Shown piece after piece: positions 37,000 through 44,336 of a DNA stretch of 64,000 bases. A program made the translations under genes and the position numbers. Below the pieces are notes generated by a model. It ran no database searches and was not told where the DNA came from. It worked only from the letters and a program-made list of their open reading frames with translations. The stretch is taken from positions 82,539-146,538 of the forward strand of contig NZ_CP111059.1 in assembly GCF_026250525.1 (NCBI RefSeq), read 5' to 3'. This stretch comes from Chondrinema litorale (GTDB lineage: Bacteria > Bacteroidota > Bacteroidia > Cytophagales > Flammeovirgaceae). How positions within the stretch are numbered: the stretch's first letter is position 1; each line of letters opens with the position of its first letter.

Positions 37000-37313
37000 A
37001 AAAAAGCCCGAATTACATCAATGAGCATTACCTCATTCCTTTTATGCTGATGTTTACTGCTGCATCAGCCATCAGCTTAATGTATTTTATTTATGAATAT
37101 TCTTTGGTATCTAACAAAGAAGAATATGTCACTTATTATCAGTTTGGCTCTATTGAAGAAAGGTTCGCTTATTTAGATTACTGCCAAACCGCCGCCTTAA
37201 TATTTGCTGTTTGTGTTCTCGCAGAAATTTATTCAGTAATTGTAAAGAAAAGGTGGCTATTGCTTTCAGTTACTGTGATGAATGGACTTTGCTTTTGGTA
37301 TTATCTCACCTAA
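36996..37313 (+). CDS. small three-helix membrane protein, unknown
   Basis: This 105-residue protein overlaps the PepSY gene by 4 bases (ATGA), so it is translationally coupled to it. Hydrophobic segments lie at about 14-33, 64-82 and 85-103 (LIPFMLMFTAASAISLMYF, ALIFAVCVLAEIYSVIV, LLLSVTVMNGLCFWYYL). No family is recognised. Position and coupling suggest a subunit or chaperone of the PepSY membrane protein in siderophore reduction. Confidence 0.7.
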   Translation: MKKSPNYINEHYLIPFMLMFTAASAISLMYFIYEYSLVSNKEEYVTYYQFGSIEERFAYLDYCQTAALIFAVCVLAEIYSVIVKKRWLLLSVTVMNGLCFWYYLT

Positions 37314-37389
37314 TTTATCTGTTGTTTGGCAAACTCCAACTAGTTATTTACGTCAAAATTATTTTGAAAAGGTAAATAAAAGCTGAAAG

Positions 37390-38277
37390 ATGTCAATAAC
37401 ACAAATACATAATACCGAACAATTAGCCAATAAGCTTAAGTTAAAATCTAACCTTCAATTACTTATAGAGTCTGTGCTTTTAGGCAGTCTAGCCAATTTG
37501 CTTATCAACTATTTTTTTAATCCAATAAAGCCAGATTTTATACTTCAAGAATATATAACAGCTTTTTTTCTATCTTTTCCAATTGTTCTATGCAATCAAA
37601 TAATTCATTTACACTTAGATAAAGCTTACGATTGGAAACAGCAGCCAACTCAAAGATTCTTTTTCCATCTTATGTACCTTGCCGTAGTACTACTGTTATC
37701 CATCAATCTATTTGGTAATTTGTACATGGCTATTTCGGCCAAGGGATATTTTTCTTTGTATGAGTTACTGAGTATTAATCTACTAGCGTTTACAGTGGCG
37801 ATATTGCTTACAAGCTTTAAGTGGGCAAAAGATTTTTATAATAATTGGATAAATGCTGATAAAAACCTAAAGTATACGCAAAAGCAATTAGAGGCTTTGT
37901 CAAATACAAATCAGCATAAAACGCTAAAGGTTGAATTGCAAAAAGGGACTCAGCAATACTTTGTAGAGGCTCAAGAAATACTTTGGGCAAAAACTGAAGA
38001 CGGAATAGTCTGGGTAGCACTCAAAAATGGCAATCACTTCATAAATAAAAATACCCTTTCTCAATTGATGCAAATATTACCAGAACCTCAGTTTTTTCTG
38101 GTTAGCAGAAATGTGATTGTGAGCAAAGAGGTGATATCAAATATTTCCCCCTCAACATATGGAAAAGTGAGCTTAACATTGAAAGATTCGATTAGAGGTG
38201 AAAACCACTTAACTGTAAGTAGACCAAAAGCAGCATCTTTTAGAAAGTGGTTCAATAGCAATTCAGCTTGTAATTGA
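37390..38277 (+). CDS. membrane-bound LytTR-family transcriptional regulator
   Basis: The 295-residue protein has four predicted N-terminal helices (about 25-45, 58-75, 92-112, 128-148) and a C-terminal LytTR DNA-binding domain (about 178-292). The domain shows FVEAQEILWAKTEDGIVWVAL, TLSQLMQILPEPQFFLVSRNVIVS and GKVSLTLKDSIRGENHLTVSR in outline. It lacks a receiver, so it is a membrane-sensing one-component regulator of the kind common in Bacteroidota. It may regulate the serine hydrolase gene 73 bp downstream on the same strand or the PepSY operon upstream. Confidence 0.85.
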   Translation: MSITQIHNTEQLANKLKLKSNLQLLIESVLLGSLANLLINYFFNPIKPDFILQEYITAFFLSFPIVLCNQIIHLHLDKAYDWKQQPTQRFFFHLMYLAVVLLLSINLFGNLYMAISAKGYFSLYELLSINLLAFTVAILLTSFKWAKDFYNNWINADKNLKYTQKQLEALSNTNQHKTLKVELQKGTQQYFVEAQEILWAKTEDGIVWVALKNGNHFINKNTLSQLMQILPEPQFFLVSRNVIVSKEVISNISPSTYGKVSLTLKDSIRGENHLTVSRPKAASFRKWFNSNSACN

Positions 38278-38350
38278 TAGCAGTTCAACTTATTCACATC
38301 TGAATTTGTAGCATTTGCAATGCGTATGAACGCTCTTTTGTCAATAAAAA

Positions 38351-39484
38351 ATGATGATGACAAAGAAGAGTTTATTGATGTTGCTAGTGTGTTTTGTGTA
38401 TTCTTTCTGCTCAAATGCACAACTATCTAAGTATAGGAAGATTCAAATAATAATAGACAAGGCTACCAATGATGGATTACCCGGAGTTGTTGTTTATTTG
38501 AAAACTCCTGAGCGTGGAGAGCAATTGTTTTTTTCCGGTTACGCTAATCTTGAAAGCAAAACCCCACTTAACCCAAATAATATTTTTGCTTTAGGGAGTA
38601 TTGGGAAAACCTATTGTGCAGTAGCAGTTTTAAAATTGGTTGAGCAAGGGAAACTCAAATTAGATGATAAAATCTGTAAATATTTGCCTGATAAAATAAC
38701 TAGCTTTTTGCCAAATGTCGAACAGGTAACTATCAGACATTTATTAGCTAATACATCTGGTTTTTATAATTATGACAAAGACCCTGAACTAAATTTTTTG
38801 TATCTAAATGGTAAGCTTGCTCTAGATACATTAAGCCATTTTGAAGCATTAGAACGATTCGTAAAAGGAAAAGATGCTCTTTGTTTGCCGGGAGAAGCAT
38901 ATCATTACAGCAGCACTAATTATATGCTTTTGGCGATGATTATGGACAAAGTAACAACCAATGGACATGCGGATTATTTAAGAGAAGAAATACTAAAGCA
39001 AGAGGGTTTTAATCATAGTTTTTACAAACAAACTCCTCCGAACAATTTGGTAAACCACTACGGTGATTTGAACCAAGATGGAGTTCTCGAAGATTTAACA
39101 TCCCAAACCATAGAAACCACCAACTGGTTTAGTAGCGATGATGGGATATATGCCAGTTTAGAAGATGCTGCTCACTTCATGGAAATGCTGTTAACTAACC
39201 AGCTTCTAACGAAGAATTCTATGATTGAAATGAAAACATGGAATGATGAAAAAAGCCCAGATTATGGTTTGGGCTTAATGGCTGACAAAGGCTTTCCTTA
39301 TAAGTTCCTAATGGGGCATTCTGGTAGAGGAATAAGCACCACTACTGATGTTTATTATTTCCCAAATCAGCAAATTACACTGGCTATTTTGTGTAATACA
39401 GGTATTAGGGCTGCTTCTCCTGTTTTCAAAAAGAAATATTTTAAAATGCGGAAGCAAATTGTGAAGAAGCTATTCTTATTCTAA
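38351..39484 (+). CDS. serine hydrolase of the beta-lactamase/class C family
   Basis: The 377-residue protein has a signal peptide (hydrophobic core LLMLLVCFVYSFCSNAQ) and the active-site motif S83-I-G-K86 within FALGSIGKTYCAVAVLKL. The second motif is YSSTNYMLL, where the usual third residue Asn is Ser, and the third is HSGRG. The HLLANTSGFYNYD segment is the family's turn before the second motif. Members are D-Ala-D-Ala peptidases, esterases or amidases in the periplasm rather than true beta-lactamases. Three ATG codons open the frame. The first is used here, but any of the three would serve. Confidence 0.88.
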   Translation: MMMTKKSLLMLLVCFVYSFCSNAQLSKYRKIQIIIDKATNDGLPGVVVYLKTPERGEQLFFSGYANLESKTPLNPNNIFALGSIGKTYCAVAVLKLVEQGKLKLDDKICKYLPDKITSFLPNVEQVTIRHLLANTSGFYNYDKDPELNFLYLNGKLALDTLSHFEALERFVKGKDALCLPGEAYHYSSTNYMLLAMIMDKVTTNGHADYLREEILKQEGFNHSFYKQTPPNNLVNHYGDLNQDGVLEDLTSQTIETTNWFSSDDGIYASLEDAAHFMEMLLTNQLLTKNSMIEMKTWNDEKSPDYGLGLMADKGFPYKFLMGHSGRGISTTTDVYYFPNQQITLAILCNTGIRAASPVFKKKYFKMRKQIVKKLFLF

Positions 39485-39520
39485 AAAAAACACCTCCTGA
39501 GATGTAGGTTTCAGGAGGTG
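39483..39520 (-). terminator. strong bidirectional terminator
   Basis: CACCTCCTGA (39491-39500) pairs perfectly with TCAGGAGGTG (39511-39520), with a run of A at 39483-39490 that is a T-run on the minus strand. It lies between the convergent serine hydrolase and phosphoesterase genes. Confidence 0.85.
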
Positions 39521-39535
39521 CTAATAATGCTGCAA

Positions 39536-41425
39536 TTATTTACTTTCTCTGTAAAGTTTCATTGGAGAAATAGGTGCTCTTTCCAATTCGGGGCCTTCCA
39601 TAAATAAATCCATAAAAGCTTCTCCACGCTTGTAGCTATAAAATTCCACTTTAATTTTGTGGTAGCCTTCTTTCAAAGCGATTTCAGTTCCTACATTTAC
39701 ATCTTCTCGCTTATCACTTAAGAGTAATTTTCCATCAACATAAAGTCTAACATAACCGGCTGCGTGGCCTTCAAAATAATACACACCATCAGCATCCACT
39801 TTTATAAATCCATCAAAAGAAATTCCCCAAGCCGTATTTCTGTGCAAAACTTCCTCGAAGTTTAAGAAGGTAGTTTTGCCTTTTCTTATTTCTTGTAACT
39901 GATTAAAGTCGGCAGGGTCTGAGATTTCGCCTTCGAAATAAGTGTAATCCAAACCTCTTTTAGGATTAGAAACATTGCTTGTTTCGTGTAAAGCTTCTTT
40001 CTCAAATTTTTTGGTTATTACTTGACTTTTACCTGTTCTATTAAATGCCACCGCTTTTACAGTAGTAGTTTCTGATATGGTAAAAGGCTTTTTGTAAAGT
40101 GTAGAACTTTTGGTTGGTTTAGTACCATCTAAGGTATAGCGAATGCTCATGTTGTCATAGAGGGTTTGCATCTCAACCGTCAAACTCTCTGGAAAAACAG
40201 ATTGCGCTGGTAAAACCATAGGTGTCGGAGGTTCTTTAGCCAGTATTTCGTTTTCACCTTTGTTGGTATTTTTAACCATAGAAAAAGAGTCGAAAACATT
40301 TCCGTTTTCATCCATTGCCTGAAATTCGATGGTTTTATCAAATACAGTTACATAACCAAAATGATGTGTGCTTTTTAATTTTCTTGTAAACCAAGCACGT
40401 GTTGGTTGGGCAACCTCTAAATGACCACCAGCACCGCCCACATTCAAGTAAAGCACGCCTTTTTGCTGATTTATTTTGTTTTGGAAGATCGGCCAAGTAC
40501 GCTCATAAGTATGTATATGTCCATAGAAAACGATATCAACCAAGTATTTTTCAAAAAGTGGTACCAAGTTTCTTGTGTCAGTATCGCCTAAAGTAGATTT
40601 TTCATATTCGGTATCTCCAAAGTCATTGGCTTCAGAAGAGTAGGGAGGATGGTGATGTACTACAATTTTCCAAGTTGCGTCAGATTTTGCCAGTTGCCAT
40701 TCTAACCACTGGTATTGTACACTACCCGGCTGAATATCTCTGTTGGTGTCTACCATAAAAAATTCAGCATTACCATATTTAAAAGTGTATCTGTACTCAG
40801 GCTCTGGATTCGCACTGTATTGGTAGTAAAAAGGCGCATCTACTTCGTGGTTACCGGGAACTGAGAAAATCGGATATCTTTTAGTAAAAGTATTACTTGG
40901 GTTTAAATATTCATCTACCCAGTCGTCTTTCATGTAACCATAAGAAACCAGGTCGCCAGCATGGAGACCAAAATCGGGTCTTTCTTGCCAAGCCAAAGTG
41001 GTTAACTTGCCCCAAACATCTGGGTTTCCCTGTGAGTCGCTAAATACTGCAAAAGCAAAAGCCGAATTATCAGAAACCGCAGTTTTAAATGTTGAAACTG
41101 CGGTTTCTAGTTTATCGCCAGATTCTAAAATGGTGGTTACTTTGTAAAAATAAGGCGTTTCTTCTTCCAAGTTTTCCAATAAAACCTCATGCATAATGGT
41201 GTTTTCATCAGAAAAATACTTTAATGAAAGATTAGGGCTATCCACATCAAATTGTGATGGCCCATACTCCACAATCGAATTGCCGGGAATGGATGTTTCC
41301 CATAAAATCTTTATGCTGTTTTTGGTGCCAAATTGTAAATAAGGATTTACTACAAAGCGGCCAGTTTGTGCACTAGCTTGAAAAATGATTAATAGTGCTC
41401 CAATCAAAAAAGTGAGTTTGCGCAT
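39536..41425 (-). CDS. purple-acid-phosphatase-like metallophosphoesterase with PA14 domain
   Basis: The 629-residue product has a signal peptide (1-19), then a purple-acid-phosphatase fibronectin-like domain (about 22-120). A calcineurin-like catalytic domain (about 125-345) shows the metal motifs in order: FSDSQGN, GDLVSYG, GNHE, HHHPPYS and GHIHTYERT. Next come a chitobiase C-terminal-like domain (about 385-455, MSIRYTLDGTKP, TVKAVAFNRTGKS) and a PA14 lectin domain (about 480-620, GFIKVDADGVYYFEGHAAGYVRLYVDG in outline). It releases phosphate from esters, probably of sugar-bound or polymer substrates held by the PA14 module. No sorting domain is seen, so it is periplasmic or outer-membrane bound. 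Confidence 0.9.
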   Translation of the reverse strand: MRKLTFLIGALLIIFQASAQTGRFVVNPYLQFGTKNSIKILWETSIPGNSIVEYGPSQFDVDSPNLSLKYFSDENTIMHEVLLENLEEETPYFYKVTTILESGDKLETAVSTFKTAVSDNSAFAFAVFSDSQGNPDVWGKLTTLAWQERPDFGLHAGDLVSYGYMKDDWVDEYLNPSNTFTKRYPIFSVPGNHEVDAPFYYQYSANPEPEYRYTFKYGNAEFFMVDTNRDIQPGSVQYQWLEWQLAKSDATWKIVVHHHPPYSSEANDFGDTEYEKSTLGDTDTRNLVPLFEKYLVDIVFYGHIHTYERTWPIFQNKINQQKGVLYLNVGGAGGHLEVAQPTRAWFTRKLKSTHHFGYVTVFDKTIEFQAMDENGNVFDSFSMVKNTNKGENEILAKEPPTPMVLPAQSVFPESLTVEMQTLYDNMSIRYTLDGTKPTKSSTLYKKPFTISETTTVKAVAFNRTGKSQVITKKFEKEALHETSNVSNPKRGLDYTYFEGEISDPADFNQLQEIRKGKTTFLNFEEVLHRNTAWGISFDGFIKVDADGVYYFEGHAAGYVRLYVDGKLLLSDKREDVNVGTEIALKEGYHKIKVEFYSYKRGEAFMDLFMEGPELERAPISPMKLYRESK

Positions 41426-41820
41426 TTTCTATTAGTATAGTTTTTAATTAGCATTTAAGTATTTGTTCTCTTCTTGAATACTCTCAAAAATTCTAAAAGT
41501 ACTATCGGGAATTGCCTCAAATTTCAATTTTAGCTTAATCCCTAAATACAATCTGATGGCAAAGCAATTTGCTAAAGCTTTTAAATAGCATGGGACTGCA
41601 CGAAGTTTTCAGAAACTTAATGCTTAGTATATTTTACTGTAATATGGGTAGGATAAACTTATAAAATCCAAACAATACACCTTTTGGATTAGTTATGAAA
41701 AACAAATGCAACATGTTTTGTTGTGTGTTTTTTTTAATGAAGTAATCTGATGAAATACACCATTTTTTCGGCGATGTTTCTCTGTTTGCGGAAGATTTTT
41801 TTAACTACTATTTTATTATC
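41426..41820. other. 395-bp gap; minus-strand coding-like fragment at about 41444-41620
   Basis: On the minus strand, about 58 codons ending in a TAA at 41444 stay open and read like a protein tail (KLKFEAIPDSTFRIFESIQE), but a TGA precedes them and there is no plausible start. It could be the relic of a gene deleted from before the phosphoesterase. The remainder near 41700-41820 is AT-rich promoter-like sequence. No RNA gene was seen. Confidence 0.3.
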
Positions 41821-42777
41821 ATGACTAAGCATCTGGCGATCCGACTATCTCTTATTATCAGCCTATTATTCAACTTTGCTGTTGCATACAGTGCTTCAAT
41901 CAATGGCAAAATCAAGAAAGTTTCTAAGCAAGATATACAAATTGGTGATGATACATTTAAAGTAAGTGAAGACGGGACTTTCATCTACGATAAGAAAATT
42001 AAAAATCCGGCTTTGTTAGATGTGGTTTATGGTGAGATGGCATGGACGGTTTATGTAGAACCTGAAGCTACTCTTGAAATCAACATATCAGATAGTAACC
42101 TAAATAATATTACTTACTCAGGTGTTTTAAAATCGGAAAATGCTTGTTTGCTCAAAATCAGCCAGATGTCTGAAAAAGCAAACAAATACCTCAAGGCTAA
42201 TTGGGAGGAGTTGCATATAAAATCTGAAACTGATTTTGTTACTGTGATTGATTCGCTCAAGCAACTCTATCTAATTTGTATGGTTCCCGCTGAGATAGAT
42301 GGCAATAGATTAACTATGGATTTTATCGATCGTTTTGGGGCATATCTAGATTTAAATTACAATAGATTTATTGTGATGTATCCTGAAAGGCACTATCAAT
42401 ACACAGGTAAAGAAGTGGCTTTGAGTCCTTATGTGATGGATGAAATAGAAAAGCTCAACCTTGACAATAAATCTCTGTTAGACATAGAAGGATACAAAAA
42501 GTTTGTAACTGCTCTGATAGATTATAAAACAGGGCTCGAATTAAAAAGCGATAGCTCATCACTCAATACAGAAATGCTTAAAACAGATGCGGTTTTTGGT
42601 TTGATTAACGAAATGTTTAAGCAAGAAGAACTGCGAGATTTTTGGCTTTCTGAGTATTTAATAAAACATATACAAGCTAATGGGATTTCTAGCAGCGAGC
42701 AATTTGTAGACGAATTTTATGCTGTTTGTGAAACCAAGGAGTATAAAAGAAAAGTAAAGGCTCAGCTAAAAGAGTAA
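41821..42777 (+). CDS. secreted protein resembling the N-terminal domain of TlpA-like thiol reductases
   Basis: This 318-residue protein has a signal peptide (MTKHLAIRLSLIISLLFNFA) and a beta-rich domain (about 24-105) reading ASINGKIKKVSKQDIQIGDD and VYVEPEATLEINISDSN, like the DUF4369/TlpA N-terminal domain in Bacteroidota. Residues 106-318 are helical and there is no thioredoxin CxxC. So it has the lead domain without the redox domain. The function is unknown. It lies between convergent and divergent genes, so it is its own transcript. Confidence 0.55.
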   Translation: MTKHLAIRLSLIISLLFNFAVAYSASINGKIKKVSKQDIQIGDDTFKVSEDGTFIYDKKIKNPALLDVVYGEMAWTVYVEPEATLEINISDSNLNNITYSGVLKSENACLLKISQMSEKANKYLKANWEELHIKSETDFVTVIDSLKQLYLICMVPAEIDGNRLTMDFIDRFGAYLDLNYNRFIVMYPERHYQYTGKEVALSPYVMDEIEKLNLDNKSLLDIEGYKKFVTALIDYKTGLELKSDSSSLNTEMLKTDAVFGLINEMFKQEELRDFWLSEYLIKHIQANGISSSEQFVDEFYAVCETKEYKRKVKAQLKE

Positions 42778-42805
42778 CTCAATTTAGCTTAATACCAAAC
42801 AACAA

Positions 42806-43141
42806 CTATTTTTTCCTATAATTATCGAGCACATCTTTGGCTTCTAATAATACAGAGGCTTGTTCTAGCATTTCTTTCATTTCATCAAACTCTTTTTCTA
42901 TAAAATTGAGCTGAATATCGTGATGACAAGTATTGATAATGATGTGTTTGTGTCCATCAGGAAATTTGAGCGCCATCTTTTGAAAGTTGAGTTTGACAAA
43001 AGCATCGCTAAATTTTTCAAACGCTTCTGGCGTAAAACCCACCAATAGATTTTTATAATACAAGCCAATTCTCTTGCAATGGCGGCAACGGGCAATGTTA
43101 AAATAGTTGCCTTCTAGCAGTATTTCTGGTATGCAACTCAT
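42806..43141 (-). CDS. small Cys-containing protein, paralogue of 46679-46999 (DUF6686-like)
   Basis: This 111-residue cytoplasmic protein has C3 and a C19-x-x-C22 pair in IARCRHCKRIGLYYKNLLVG, then FEKFSDAF, a His-rich stretch (HKHIIINTCHHDIQL) and a long C-terminal helix. The pattern, with Cys19 aligned and an L/I-x-F-x-N-x-L strand next, is shared with the product of 46679-46999 at the other end of the haem receptor genes. From memory, such proteins are called DUF6686 and occur in Bacteroidota haem loci. The His/Cys content allows metal or haem binding. It is probably the last gene of the hmu transcript. Confidence 0.6.
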   Translation of the reverse strand: MSCIPEILLEGNYFNIARCRHCKRIGLYYKNLLVGFTPEAFEKFSDAFVKLNFQKMALKFPDGHKHIIINTCHHDIQLNFIEKEFDEMKEMLEQASVLLEAKDVLDNYRKK

Positions 43142-43224
43142 AGGATTGATTTAAAATTTACGCAAAAAAATATCAGCCTCCTTTTGTGATAAAGAAGGAA
43201 TATGACTAGAAAAATAATATCTGC

Positions 43225-43401
43225 TTATGCAGTTTGTTCAAAGTGCTGTTTCACTTTGTCTTGCAAATAAGGGCATTCAATAGCTTTTAATGCATCTTGA
43301 ATAATTTCCCTTTTTTTAGATGGGTTAGTCTGAATGTTTTGTTGCAGATTGAGTAAGAAATGATCGAATTTATCGAGTGTATTATTACTTGAATCGTTCA
43401 T
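43225..43401 (-). CDS. 58-residue helical protein in the haem locus
   Basis: Reading leftward from the ATG at 43401 gives MNDSSNNTLDKFDHFLLNLQ... through a stop at 43225, 58 residues in all. It is strongly amphipathic and helical (QQNIQTNPSKKREIIQDAL), with one Cys (ECPYLQ) and no signal peptide. The codon use and start context are as in neighbours, and it stands in line with the haem genes on either side (84 bp before the small Cys protein, 280 bp after hmuY). I recognise no family. It may be an adaptor for the small Cys proteins. Confidence 0.55.
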   Translation of the reverse strand: MNDSSNNTLDKFDHFLLNLQQNIQTNPSKKREIIQDALKAIECPYLQDKVKQHFEQTA

Positions 43402-43536
43402 AATGTTGGTTTTTAGGATTGATAAATTGGCATATTGATCTGTTAGTATTTCTCAACCAGCGTTTTGGTTATTTATATAAAAATACGAAAATTAATTTTC
43501 ATTCAATATAAGCTCATCTATTTTCATTTTGTTTAA

Positions 43537-43663
43537 CCTCCCCCCAAACCATGAGCAACAATTCATGGTCGGGGAGAGGGGTAATTAGTGCCTGTGCCGC
43601 AGCTCTGGGTAAACTATTATGTTGGCAAAACAAAGTATGAGGAAAACTAGCTAGCGACACAGG
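43537..43663. other. GC-rich structured element (two hairpins) downstream of hmuY
   Basis: In an AT-rich gap two palindromes stand out. The first is CCTCCCCCCAAACCATGA (43537-43554) with TCATGGTCGGGGAGAGG (43563-43579). The second is CCTGTGCCGCAGCT (43591-43604) with AGCTAGCGACACAGG (43649-43663), a 13-bp stem with one mismatch and one bulge, closing a 44-base loop. It is far richer in G+C than its surroundings. It could be an intergenic repeat element, a processing site between hmuY and the small genes, or an unrecognised structured RNA. No known riboswitch consensus was matched. Confidence 0.5.
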
Positions 43664-43680
43664 GCTTAATTTTTTATATC

Positions 43681-44298
43681 TTAAAATTCAATGTTCCCAT
43701 TGGTCTGTACAGCATATTGAAATGTATAATACTGAGAGCTTGGTCTGGTGCTTAAATCAGCAAACTCATCAGTTGAAGTATCAGGGTTACCCTCATAGTA
43801 GCTGATCATCTCTACTTTCGCATAGTTTCCATCGCCTGTTTTTAACACAATTACTACTCCCGGTATAGGTAAAATGGCATGTTGTGGTTCTGACATGGCG
43901 GTGTAAGAATACCAGCCATTGTTAGAGCCAGCTGGAATGGCATAACCTTCGGCAGAATCTACACTATAACCTGATGTTGGTGCACTGGTTATGGTTTCAA
44001 AAACGCCTTCTACAATTTGTGCAGCCCCTTCACCCGGACCAGAAGTTCCTCCATTAATCATAATAGTTGAACCATTAAATGCAATATCCCAAGTAGTTGA
44101 GTTAGAATCAGCTTGAGTGAGGGTTGTACCTCCTTCTAGGTCGAAATAGGTAATGCCGCTCTCATCTGTTGCGTGCACATCTGTTACTAAATCTAATACT
44201 ACAGATTCTCCTTCATCATCGTCGTCGCAAGATGTAAAACCAAATAATGATGCAGCAAGCATTAATAGCAAGTAAAAAGTGTTTGTTATGTTTCTCAT
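43681..44298 (-). CDS. hmuY: HmuY-family haem-binding lipoprotein
   Basis: The 205-residue protein has a lipoprotein signal (lipobox FTSC, Cys24) followed by an acidic DDDDEGE stretch. The HmuY domain covers about 33-205: ITYFDLEGG, STTWDIAFNGSTIMINGGTSG, QIVEGVFETI, VIVLKTGDGNYAKVEMISYY. In Porphyromonas, HmuY is the surface haemophore that hands haem to the TonB receptor HmuR through two His. Candidate ligands here are less clear (H43, H139). It is encoded 38 bases after the receptor gene on the same strand. Confidence 0.8.
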   Translation of the reverse strand: MRNITNTFYLLLMLAASLFGFTSCDDDDEGESVVLDLVTDVHATDESGITYFDLEGGTTLTQADSNSTTWDIAFNGSTIMINGGTSGPGEGAAQIVEGVFETITSAPTSGYSVDSAEGYAIPAGSNNGWYSYTAMSEPQHAILPIPGVVIVLKTGDGNYAKVEMISYYEGNPDTSTDEFADLSTRPSSQYYTFQYAVQTNGNIEF

Positions 44299-44336
44299 TT
44301 TAAATGATAATTAAATAGTGTTTAAATATTAATTGA

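Noticed and set aside
43537..43663. Cobalamin or other known riboswitch
   Set aside because: None of the conserved cobalamin-box, TPP or SAM words could be matched on either strand. Retained only as an unassigned structured element.
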